NCBI RefSeq assembly: GCF_019279795.1
Contig: NC_056725.1
Span: forward strand, 1,749,856,916-1,749,920,915
Direction of reading: 5' to 3'
DNA length: 64,000 nt
DNA from: Protopterus annectens
Lineage: Eukaryota > Chordata > Ceratodontiformes > Protopteridae
Shown here: one piece after another, positions 10,760-20,136 of the stretch
Layout: the number at the start of each line of letters is the position of its first letter
How positions within the stretch are numbered: position 1 is the stretch's first letter
Notes under the pieces: model-generated
What the model was told of the DNA's origin: nothing
What the model saw: only the letters and a program-made list of their open reading frames with translations
Database searches by the model: none
Position numbers and translations under genes: made by a program

Positions 10760-12815
10760 TCTTCTTTTTTTTTCTACCTGATAAAAAGAGAGGAATTTAA
10801 GGAATGGACAGTGGAAATTATCTTGGAGTTATTTGGGGAGATAGAAAGTACTCCAGAAGTTATAGCCAGTGAGTATGATAAAATGAAAAAGGAGTTTAAA
10901 ATAGGGTAGAAACAAAAGAAAAGCCATCTGGTTAAGAAGTGGTAAGAATTATTTAGAGGGGCTGACAATGGTTAAAGTATTTCAAATGGGTGGAATCTCA
11001 CAGGAGAAGAGGCACAATTGTAGGGTGCTAAAAACAAAATAAGAGAATACCTGGATAAGATCTATTAATTTAGAAAGACTGCTGGTAAGCAACTGTTTTT
11101 TCATAATAAATCCAGAGCTCAAAAACTTTTGGCAAACAACTTAGGCAACAGACAGGAGAAAAGGGTATTGTCAAAGTTAGGGAGCCCCTAACAAAAAAAT
11201 AAATAAATAAATAAACAGAGATCCTGTAGCAGTAATAGAGATATTTAGGAAATGTTATGACAATTTGTAAAATACAAATGGAAATATTTATGGAAGATCT
11301 AAATATTCTAAGGTTAGATATAAATAAGGCTCAGCAACTTACAGTTAAGATAGGAGATGATATAAAAATATAAACAATCTACCAAAAAATGTCCAGCAAC
11401 AGATTGTATTCCAGTAAAAGTTTGGAAGATAGGATGGAAGAAAATAATAAAAATATAGAAGGTTTTGTTTAACAGTATTTTAAAAGGAAGGGAGGCATCA
11501 ACATATTGGAAAAAAATTGTGGTGGCTGTAATGTCCATAGAAGGCAAAGACCAATCTGATCCAGCTACATATAGGCCCATCTCAATTCTAAACCATGATT
11601 ATAAAGTGTTTATGTCGATAATGGCTAAAAGAATGGTAAAGGTGATGCCAAATTTGATAGATATGGACCACTGTGGTTTTGTGGAGGGGAGTTAAATATT
11701 TGACAGCATTACTAGAACAATGATGATCCGGAAGGAAGCAGAATGTAAGAAAATATTGCTGTTATTGGTTGGTCTTGATGCAGAGAAAGCATTCGACAGA
11801 GTAGACGAGACTTCATGGGCAGGGTAATAGAAGCACTTTCATTTCATGATACAATAATAAGGTTAGTTAGAAGGATATATGAGGAATTGGAGGAAAAAAT
11901 CAAAATGTGAGGGCTCCTTGCTTATAAGTTGTGTCTAAACAGTGGAACCAGGCAGGGGTCTCCTCTTTCCCCTTTCTTATTTGTGTTATATTTAGAACCT
12001 TTGGCAAAGAAAATAAGGGACTCAGAAATGCAAGGATATAATTGGCATGCTAATCAAGAAAAGTTGACTTTATTTACAGATGATATTATTTTGAACCTGA
12101 TAGAACCATTATAGGACATGTCAGTGTTGTGGAACATTTTGAGACAGTTCAATTTTTTTTGGGGGGATATACAATTAATGAAAATAAAACAACAGTTATA
12201 GCTATAAACCATGTGAATTGGTCCAGCAACACCCATATTTATGAGAACATGATAGAATAAAATATGTAGGAGTATGGATTAAATGGATTCAGTATGGCAC
12301 CTAAGAATATGTCGGAAGAGACTAAACAAAAAATAATACAAAAGTGAGAAACTGGAAGCTCTTGCCAATGGATATGGATAGCAAGATGCAAACAGTAAAA
12401 ATGTTTGTAGTCCCTTTATTTTTACACATAAATCAGGCATATTTTTATTGAGCAGAGGAGAAGTTATAGATAGTAACTAAAGAGGTGTGTGATTTTATCT
12501 GGGAGGGGAAGATAGCAAGAGTTAAGTGGGATAAACTGATCCTCACAACAGAAGGAGGTTTAGGATTATCTGATTTGAAGAGATATTTCAGAGCTACAAA
12601 TTAAGGCTGTTATAGATAACACAAGCAGAAAGCTACAATTCAAAGTGGAAAGGGATGATGATGAAGCAGGCGGCTAGTTCAAGAAATAAGGAAAGAATAG
12701 GATGTGGACTCAGATCCTTAAGGAGAATAACAACAGTCATACAGAATATTATATTCATAAGTATCAGATAGTATACTAAGAACTAAGCCAAAACAGGAAT
12801 GGAGAAAGGAGATTC
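10760..12815 (+). pseudogene. Degenerate L1 (L1-B) ORF2, RT part
   Basis: A second, older L1 in many broken frames. The order of motifs is clear: ATYRPISILNHDYKVF (about 11560-11605), DHCGFVEGS (11668-11693), motif A LVGLDAEKAFDRVD (about 11765-11803), motif B NSGTRQGSPLSPFLF (11938-11982) and motif C LFTDDIILNL (12069-12100). Motif C has Thr before the Asp pair where most L1s have Ala. A Trp/Glu-rich thumb-region remnant (FIWEGKIARVKWDKL, about 12492-12537) follows. Stops and frameshifts occur throughout. The 5' boundary is a guess. The copy is interrupted at 12815 by the R4-like LINE and resumes at 18260. Confidence 0.75.
12745..12815. repeat. Left copy of 71-72 bp duplication flanking the R4-like LINE
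   Basis: The stretch from AATATTATATTCATAA to GAGAAAGGAGATTC is repeated at 18260-18331 with about six or seven mismatches and small indels. Both copies are L1-B sequence, and the R4-like element lies between them. It behaves like an unusually long target-site duplication, though two separate L1 fragments cannot be excluded. Confidence 0.6.
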
Positions 12816-13076
12816 ATGGATGGGGTCTGAATGGAGAGATGAAAAGTTAACAAGCAAAGGAGAGGAGTAATGCTGAAATTGAATTCATCCTCAAGTTTTG
12901 GTGAGTACTTCTGCGAGATGGACCCTGTTTTCACAAAATCTCACCAAGGTGACACTAATATATAAACTGTATTTATATAGTATATATCATGAACAGAAGT
13001 AGGTCAAAAATTAAAAGAGATAGCTGGGTGCACAAAACTCAGGATAAAAAAGTCACCAATCCTGGTAGGGGCACTG

Positions 13077-13520
13077 GTGCCAGGACTGAAAAAAAATGGC
13101 AGTGCAGAATGCTCAAAATATGGAAACATTCCTACAACGGAAGGAGGATGCCTCCCCCCCCCCATTATAGAAGGAAGTATCAGTCCAGAAAAATCACAAA
13201 AACTGATAGGCCAAAGAAGAGTCATAAAGACAAAAGAGTGGACTATTGAGGATAAGAAAGAAATTATGTATTGTTACTATTATGCAAAAAGTCCAGAATT
13301 TCCAGACACAAGATATACAAAATGATTAAGAGAGAAATTAGAGGAAAGAAAAATACTTACGCAAGAAAAACTGTCAGAAGCTTCAAATGAAAATTTGCAT
13401 TCATTAATGCAACAGACTTGTGAAAAACAGTATATAGATCAAGAAACTTTGATCTATTTGGAAAAAGAAGCATCTGAGGAAGTGCAAAAATATAAACAAC
13501 AAAACCTAGAGATATTTTAA
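13077..13520 (+). pseudogene. R4-like LINE ORF, N-terminal helical domain
   Basis: The frame 13077-13325 ends in a recognisable block: EWTIEDKKEIMYCYYYAKS, then RYTKxLREKLEERKIL in the same frame past the stop at 13323-13325. LSEASNENLHSLMQQ and YLEKEASEEVQKYK follow, up to about 13520. REL-endonuclease LINEs of invertebrates and fishes have a comparable segment (a helical unit with x-IM-x-CYY-x-S, a tyrosine-rich turn, and a KLS-x-Q-L-type helix), which is the basis for the assignment. Its role is unknown; it may bind RNA or target DNA. The in-frame stop and the preceding run of ten Cs at 13154-13163 indicate decay. Confidence 0.55.
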
Positions 13521-13526
13521 CAATAT

Positions 13527-14235
13527 AAAAAAGAAATATGGACATGGGAAAGAAAGAAAGATTTAATATGGTGCAATATTTATACAAATGAGAAAGCCAA
13601 ATTAATCAATATAAAGAATGGAGCCCCAAAGATATTCAAAGAGAAATACAGGCAAAGGAATACAGATATGGAAAATTTTACAAAAAAATAAATAAATAAT
13701 ATCACAGAGGTGGACTGTATAAAAGAACATTAGTAAAGTAGAAGTTAAAAAAATAGAAGTTGAAGTTATGGAGTGCTTGCAAAGTGAAGGATTTGGTGTA
13801 GAAGGTCTAATGCAGGTTATATCACAGCATGATGGAGAGAGTCCCCAAAGTAAGGAGAAACAGGAAGATCAGGAAACATCTGAAGAGGAAATATGGACAT
13901 GGAAAGAAAAAGAGACTTAATATGGTGTAATATTTATGCAAAGGAGAAAGCAAAAAGAGCAGCACCAAAGATATTTGAAGAGAAATACAGGCAAAGGAAT
14001 CCGGACATGGAAAACGTTACAATACAAAAAATAAGAAGACAAAGAGGAAAAGTAGAAAATGAGATCAGTAATAGAGAAGTTAAAAAATAGAAACTGAGGT
14101 TATGGAGAACCTGCAAAGTGAAGCATTCAGTGTAGAAAATCGAACGCAGAAATCATGGCAACAGGATAGAACAATGGATACCCAAATTAAGGGGAAACCA
14201 GTGGAACAGGAAGCAATTGATCAGGTGCTATATCA
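13527..14235 (+). repeat. Tandem duplication of a ~355-bp block within the R4-like ORF
   Basis: The block beginning ATATGGACATGG at 13536 recurs at 13891, an offset of 355. Similarity continues for about 300 bases, through CAAAGATATT, AGAGAAATACAGGCAAAGGA and TTATGGAG-x-CTGCAAAGTGAAG. The second copy keeps a 65-residue open frame (13893-14090, starting MDMERKRDLIWCNIYAKEKAK). The first has stops and a TAAATAAATAA expansion at 13689-13699. The intact parent ORF may contain one or two copies. Confidence 0.7.
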
Positions 14236-14859
14236 AGATATTTTGAAGCCTTCCAGAGGAAATCAGTATAAACATTCACTTGAATCTAGACAGCAAGGAA
14301 AGGAACAAGAAACTGTGGAAGCTCTGATGCAGTTAATGTTGAGGAGTGATAAGCCAGTGAGTCCCCAATGACAGAGTAACAGATGGCACAGGATGAAATT
14401 GAAGAGAATTGTACCACAGGAAAATGCTACAAAGTTTCTATAGAATGCCTTCAGGAAATGGAAAACAAAGGGATGTGCCCTCAGTTTAGAAGAAAATGAG
14501 CTAAGAGAAGAGTTTCCTGACTTAATGGAGATAGATATATTAAGATCAGTAAAAGAAATAGACTGCAGAAGGTCAATAAAACCCAAAAAGTCAAAAGTCT
14601 GATAAAAAAATGAACACAGTAATTAGGATTGTTCATAGAGATCCATGCGATATAACAGAAGTAAGCAGGATATATTACTGTGCAGCTAAATTAATAACTG
14701 ATAAAGTTCTACCACAAGAACACAGGGTAGTGAGGGAAAGGAAGGGGAGAAATCAAATACCATCATGGAAGTATTGAATAGAGAAACCCATAAAGCAATT
14801 AAGACAAGGTGTCACTGTTAGAAGATTATAGAAGAGGGAATAGATCAACAAAAATACTA

Positions 14860-15400
14860 AGAAAGATAGATATGATAAAAACAATGCACATTATTAGAAC
14901 AGACCAGGATCTATCAGATCAACAAAATACTGAGAAAGATATGATTAAAGCAATGCACAGTATTAGAACAGACCAGGATCTATCAGATCAACAAAATGCT
15001 GAGAAAGATGTGATTAAAGCCATGCACAGTATTAGACCAGGATCTATTAGATCAACAATATACTGAGAAAGATGTGATTAAAGCAATGCACAGTATTAGA
15101 ACAGATCAGGATCTATCAGATCAACAAAATACTGAGAAAGATGTGATTAAAGCAATGAACAGTATTAGAACAGACTAGCATCTATCAGATCAACAAAATA
15201 CTGAGAAAGATAGATGTGATTAAAGCAACACACAGTATTAGAACAGAACAGGATCTATCAGATCAACAAAATACTGAGAAAGATGTGATTAAATCAATGC
15301 ACAGGATTAGAACAGACCAGGATCTATCAGATCAACAAAATACTTTGAAAGATGTGATTAAAGCAATGTACTGTATTAGAGCAGACCAGGATCTATCATG
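14860..15400 (+). repeat. 69-bp tandem repeat coding a 23-residue unit, ~8 copies
   Basis: About eight tandem units of 69 bases, each read as 23 residues containing DVIKAMHSIRTDQDLS followed by DQQN and Thr/Ala-Glu-Lys. Because 69 is a multiple of three, the frame is preserved through most units. One unit has lost bases (around 15035-15060) and one has gained them (near 15210), which breaks the frame. The array sits inside the R4-like ORF between the N-terminal block and the RT. Expansion by slippage or unequal exchange is the likely origin. The repeat is polar and probably helical, but no function can be assigned. Confidence 0.85.
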
Positions 15401-15449
15401 CACTATCGCAAATAAACTAAAAATGTCAACACACGCAGAAAAACTTAGA

Positions 15450-16631
15450 TGATATACAGATAAATATAAAGGAAAAGTACAAAATAAGCAATTTATTGAT
15501 GACACAAAAAAGTTAATTGGGAAATAAGGTAAAAGGAATTGAAAGATCATCAAAAAGAAGAAGTAGATACATTTAGGAAAAGTATCTATGAAAATCCTGT
15601 GGAACATAACAAAGATGCTAAATGGATAGAATAAGTAAAAGAAAGAATAAGAACTTTAAGGGTACAGGATATGAAATGGGATGAAGTAACAGCCAGAGAG
15701 ATTGAGACAAAGTTAAAAAAAGCCTCTAATTAGAAAACCCCAGGCCCAGATGCAGTACCTAACTTTTGGTTAAAAGCATTAACATCTTTGCAGAAGGATT
15801 TAGCCATGAGTAAGAACTATTTATATGCGCACTCCAAACACACACCAACCTGGCGAACAACAGGCAAAACAATGCTCCTTCTTAAGAGGGAACCTGAAAA
15901 CTACTCTTAAAATTATAGACCAATAACTTGCCTTCTGATGACGTATAAACTATACATGGGAAATGATGCTGACAGAGTTTATAGTCATTTCGAAGAAAAC
16001 TCAATTATAGGAGTAGAACAAAAGAGCAATAAAAGAAAGTCATATGGAACAAAGAATCATTTGTTGTTAAATAAAGTCATAGTAGAGAACTGTAAAAAGG
16101 GGAAGAATTTAAGTATGGCATGGATTGACTATAAAAAAGCATTTGATAGCATTCCGCATTCATGGATAAAAGAGTGCTTAAAATGTATAAGATACACCCT
16201 ACACTGATCCACTACATTACATTGACCATGAAACAGTGGCAGACCACTTTGCAATTAAGCCATGATAAAGGACAGATTATTATCCCAAGGATAAAAATTC
16301 AAAGGGGATATTCCAGGGCGACTGTCTGTCACCATTGCTATTCTGCCTTGCCATTAACCCATTAAGCTGTTTACTTAACAGCTTAGGCCATGGCTACAAT
16401 TTGGCTCCTAAAAAACAACAACGTGTAAAGACTTCTCATCTTCTATTTATTGATGATTTAAAACTGCATAGCTCATCAGCTGAGGAACTGAAAGCACAGC
16501 TGCAGGTTGTCAAAACTTTTTCAGATGACATAAGAATGTCATTTGATCTTGATAAGTGTGCAAAAGCAACCTTTAAGCAGGAAAACTGCAACACCAGGAA
16601 AACATCAGTTTGGAACAATAACGTGATATAA
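15450..16631 (+). pseudogene. R4-like LINE ORF, reverse transcriptase domain
   Basis: RT of the REL-type LINE, in several frames. LRxYTDKYKGKVQNKQFIDD (15446-15505) precedes the RT, as in related elements. Then come KTPGPDAVPNFWLK (about 15737-15780), NYRPITCLLMTYKLYMG (about 15912-15965) and GVEQKSNKRKSYGTKNHLLLNK (about 16010-16080). Motif A is MAWIDYKKAFDSIPHSWI (16116-16170). QWQTTLQLSHDKGQI follows in the next frame, then LFCLAINPLSCLLN. Motif C is LLFIDDLKLHSS (about 16439-16474), ending in DLDKCAKATFKQ. Frame changes occur near 16200 and 16320. The intact enzyme would copy element RNA at a nicked target. Confidence 0.8.
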
Positions 16632-16784
16632 AAGAACTTGAGCAAGAGGGGAGTGTACAAATATTTGGGAACTGATGAAGGATCAGCAATAAAACATGAA
16701 CAAATGTGAATAAAACTTAGTAAGGAATACTTTAGAAGACTTAATTTTGAAAACAGAGTTGACATCTAGGAACAAAATCCAGGC

Positions 16785-16955
16785 TATAGGTTCATAGGTT
16801 CATAGGTAGGTACTAGGCTATCGGCCCAAGGGCCTACGTAAGCCTAGCCAGCAAGGTACCATAGCTTACACCACCCAAGAAAGTTATTTTCCTGTGCCAC
16901 TGTCCAGTAGAGACACAGAAGTATAAACTAATTTGCTCTTCCTGTCCTAACTTAC
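16785..16955 (-). mobile_element. CR1/Rex1-like LINE or SINE tail inserted in R4-like RT
   Basis: The plus strand begins AGGTTCATAGGTTCATAGG and continues with GGCCCAAGGGCCTACGTAAGCC. Read on the minus strand it ends in the CTATGAACCTATGAA-type tail seen at 62.17-62.28 kb and on the SINE at 60.24 kb. It interrupts the R4-like ORF between NRVDI (about 16755) and LTYSFGVIDW-like coding (about 16950-16980). No clear target-site duplication was found. Confidence 0.6.
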
Positions 16956-16964
16956 AGTTTTGGA

Positions 16965-17527
16965 GTGATTGACTGGCCCCAAAATGTGTTGGATAGATTA
17001 GATAGGAAAGCAAGAAGGACGCTTCATGTTCACCAAATGATTTATAAAAATCAGTGTATACCAAGATTATATATTCCCCGTTCTGAAGGAGGGATGGGCC
17101 TCCTTGAAATTGATTACATGTCTAGATCTGCAATCGTGGGACTCCACACATATCTATTGACCTCACAAGACCCAAATGTAGTGAAAATCTTGAAACACAA
17201 GGAGAATAAATCTAAGATGACTTCTCTGCTTAATTTAGCAAAAGCATATCGGTGTCAAGCAAGAATTGAAATCAAACTAGAAGTAGATAAAAATCAGGCA
17301 GCAACTAAATGTGCTAAAAAACAAAAAAAGAATATAAGGTGAAGGACCAGATGAGAAGACAAGAAATTTGGAAGAAGCATAAATTTAGTTGCAAGTATAG
17401 AAAACTTCTGGAAGAATCTCATGTTGATCAGGAACATACACAGGAATGGTTAAGGAGAGGCAAATTCAAACCAAGAGATGAAAGGTTAATATTAGCAGCC
17501 CAAGACAGTGGGCTGCATACATGCTAG
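16965..17527 (+). pseudogene. R4-like LINE ORF, post-RT linker region
   Basis: Open from 16965 to 17342 (125 residues) and, after a stop, 17339-17527. DWPQNVLDRLDRKARRTL is followed by RLYIPRSEGGMGLLEIDY, a signature of the region after the RT in R4/Dong-like LINEs. HTYLLTSQDPNVVKILKH follows. The downstream part is Lys/Gln-rich, with KHKFSCKYRKLLEESHVDQE and HTQEWLRRGKFKPRDERLILAAQD, the usual lead-in to the Cys motif and nuclease. Translation across the stop at 17340-17342 would need only a small change, so decay here is modest. Confidence 0.72.
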
Positions 17528-17548
17528 TTTACAAAGCCAATTGAACAT

Positions 17549-18043
17549 GTGGGAGAAACAGACAAATGTAGGTTTTGTAAAACCAAATTGGAAACAGTCA
17601 CACACCTCATTGCTGGGGATGACATACTAATGGCAGAAGGACTGTATACTGAAAGGCATAATAATGTGGCAAGGCTGTTGCACTGGGGATTGTGTAAACA
17701 TGATGGCACTGAAGTGGCTGAAAAACACTGGAAACATGAGCCACAAAGCATCATAGAAAATGATGAAGTTTACATCACATGGAATCACTCATTACCAACA
17801 GTTCAAAAGATAGATGCTAGAAAACCAGATATAGTGATCCAAGAAAAGAAGGCAAAAGTAGCATTGATCATTGAAATCGCTACATCCAGTGACTACAGTG
17901 TCTTGTGTACAGAGAGACACAAAGTCATAAAATATCAGGATCTGCAGGCAGAAATGAGAGCAATGTGGAAGAAAGATACCCAGACAGATCTAATAGTAGT
18001 TGGAGCAATGGGTCTTATAAAAAGAATCTGCAATTGTACTTAG
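17549..18043 (+). pseudogene. R4-like LINE ORF, Cys motif and restriction-like endonuclease
   Basis: A 164-residue open segment. CRFC at residues 8-11 and TVTHLIAG at residues 17-24 correspond to the first three ligands of the CCHC motif. The expected fourth Cys is Asp (AGDD). The nuclease core is visible as ARKPDIVIQEK (about residues 90-100), the PD element of a PD-(D/E)xK fold, followed by ALIIEIATSSDYSV (about 105-118) and KYQDLQAEMRAMW (about 129-141). IVVGAMGLIKRI closes the domain, as in REL-endonuclease LINEs. The intact enzyme nicks the target site. The frame is open to a natural stop, so this is the best-preserved part of the element. Confidence 0.78.
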
Positions 18044-18259
18044 ATTATTACCAATCCATGTAACCCCATACGAACTGCAGGAGGAGTCATCACTGAGCAC
18101 ATTGTGAGTGCTGTGAAGAGCACCTCTGGCTGACATCAAAGATTGAAACAATACTAATTTCATGAACTTTAATCGTACTTTGACTTAGGAAGGGGGTTCA
18201 TTCCCATCACAGTATTAGAAACACCCAAAAGATTTGGAGAAATTAAAAAAGAGCAAAAC

Positions 18260-19385
18260 AATATTATATTCATAAAGTATCAGAAAGTATATTAAGAACT
18301 AAGCCAACATGGGAATGGAGAAAGGAGATTCTGCCGATAGGGATGACTGCAATTAGGGGTGCAGAGAATAAACAAGAGTGGGCTGCAATTTACTGGAGGA
18401 AGCTGGCAAAGACATCAAGGTACTGGAAACAAATAATTAGAGAAAGAAATGTAATAAAATGGGAAAAGGACAAGAAGGCATTTAGATTGCAGGCTACTGA
18501 TTGCCTTCCCTGTCAAGAACTGACATCAGAATACAGACACAGAGAAAGGGATCAGAGAATCCTAAATGAAAGGCCTTCACTGGTTGAGTTTTAACAGAAT
18601 CTGGAACGGAATCTAGATTCTGTTAAAAACAGCATCTGCTGATAAAAGAGGATAATTAGCAGGGCATGCAAAATATTGCATGATAACTATAGGACTCCAT
18701 CCCAAATATGCAACAACGTTGAGAAGATTTAAGATTTTTGACTGGAAATATTAGCATAGATACTTTTATACCCCGAAGCAGATGCCAAAGAAATTTTCTT
18801 CAGGTAGATGGCAAATGTTGGAGGTGTGATGAGGAAGGAAGGGGTAACTGAGAACATATGCTTTGGGAGTGTAATGCATTGGCAGACTTTAAAAATTCCT
18901 TACAAAGTATTCTGTTAGGAATACTGGTTGAGGAAATGAGTGTTACTAAGAAATTATTCTTTTGAGCTGGGCTAAAGGCCTTTTTAAGTTTAGTTCTGGA
19001 AGCTACCAAAATGTAATTACTAGAAAATGCTTATTAAAATCTAAACGAATTATACTTGAAGTAGTGAATATTGTAACAGAGATAAAAGAACAGGAAGTAG
19101 GATCCTTAGAAAAAGGGTAGGGGTAATTTACATATAAAAATGGAAAGTGTGGGCACAATAAATGCAGAAAAATGTTTTGGAGGAGGAATGAGGTTTAAGA
19201 AAAGGAAGGAATTTAATGATTTATGTAATTTTGTTTAGATTATGTATCACATATATTGTTATATATCCTATAATGTTGGTAAATGGGATCTTCTTGTATG
19301 GTTTGATTAGTTTCATATAAATGTATGTTTCCCTATGTCACAAATGATAATTCAATAAAAGTGTTTAAAAAAGAAATAAAAATGC
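18260..19385 (+). pseudogene. L1-B continuation: ORF2 C-terminus and A-rich 3' end
   Basis: This begins with the right copy of the 71-72 bp duplication (18260-18331). The frame 18343-18594 reads EWAAIYWRKLAKTSRYWKQI, an L1 ORF2 C-terminal feature. Later mixed-frame sequence gives LRRFKIFDW-like and CWRCDEEGRG (about 18814-18843) then EHMLWECNAL (about 18850-18880), the L1 Cys/His motif. The 3' end carries AATAAAAGTG and A-rich sequence at about 19353-19383, taken as the polyadenylation signal and tail. No matching target-site duplication for L1-B was found, because its 5' end is uncertain. Confidence 0.72.
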
Positions 19386-20042
19386 ATGCCCATGTATGTC
19401 CACGGTGGCCACAATGTAGCCCTTCTTGTGCTGCATCAGCACAACATGCAGCTATCTGGCACTATACTGCACAGGTGAGCATACCTTTACACAGCCACAG
19501 TAGCCCGTCTTCATTGTGACATCCATCACATCAGTTACACACCTTACTGTGTAGTGCAGCTTATCACTGCTTCTCTAGTTATCTGCTCTGTACACCTCCC
19601 TTTAATTATGTGGTTCTTTGTTCAGACTGCTGGTGCTATTGGATGAGAAATACGTAATGAATTAGTGCTTCTTCAAGCAGTGACCTTCTCAAAAATTAGC
19701 AATGCACAGGTGCACAATGCTTGTCTATGAAGCCCAACCACTGTTTTGAAAACAATGCTTTTGTCCAATATTCATAGAAGAAAGGCAAAAGGCAAATTCT
19801 TTATCTTTCTATGCAAAGAATAGAAAATAATTTATTTATCTTTGTTTCCAAGTAAAATCAATCTTGTAGGTGAGTATATGAAACAGGTGGGGTGTGAGTC
19901 ACTATAGGCCCCACACGGATGGCACAGGGGGGTTATTACCAACACATGAAATGCTAATTTCAGGCTAACTTTCTTTGCAGTTTTCTGATTGTAATTTTGT
20001 GCATTTGTGGCAGAGCATTTGATCTTTTTTATGAAACCCACA

Positions 20043-20080
20043 TATCTATCTAGCTATCTATCTGTCTATCTATCTATCTG

Positions 20081-20136
<56 letters not shown>
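20043..20136. repeat. (TATC)n microsatellite
   Basis: About 94 bases of TATC repeats with a few CTGTC/TAGC variants near the left end and a purer right end. The reverse complement is GATA. Such tracts mutate by slippage. Confidence 0.95.

Larger units (their letters stand above)
12816..18259 (+). mobile_element. R2/R4-type LINE with restriction-like endonuclease
   Basis: A single-ORF LINE of the kind that carries a C-terminal restriction-like endonuclease (Dong/R4, Rex6 and relatives) instead of an APE. The order is a basic/Pro-rich N-terminus (12989-13325), a helical E/K-rich block (13326-13520), two tandem copies of a ~355-bp block, a 23-residue tandem repeat, RT (15650-16630), RLYIPRSEGGMGL thumb/linker region, and Cys motif plus nuclease (17549-18043). 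Multiple stops and frameshifts disable it. A short LINE-tail fragment is inserted at about 16785-16955. The exact 5' and 3' ends are inferred from the flanking L1-B duplication. Clade assignment rests on motif order and needs a tree. Confidence 0.75.
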
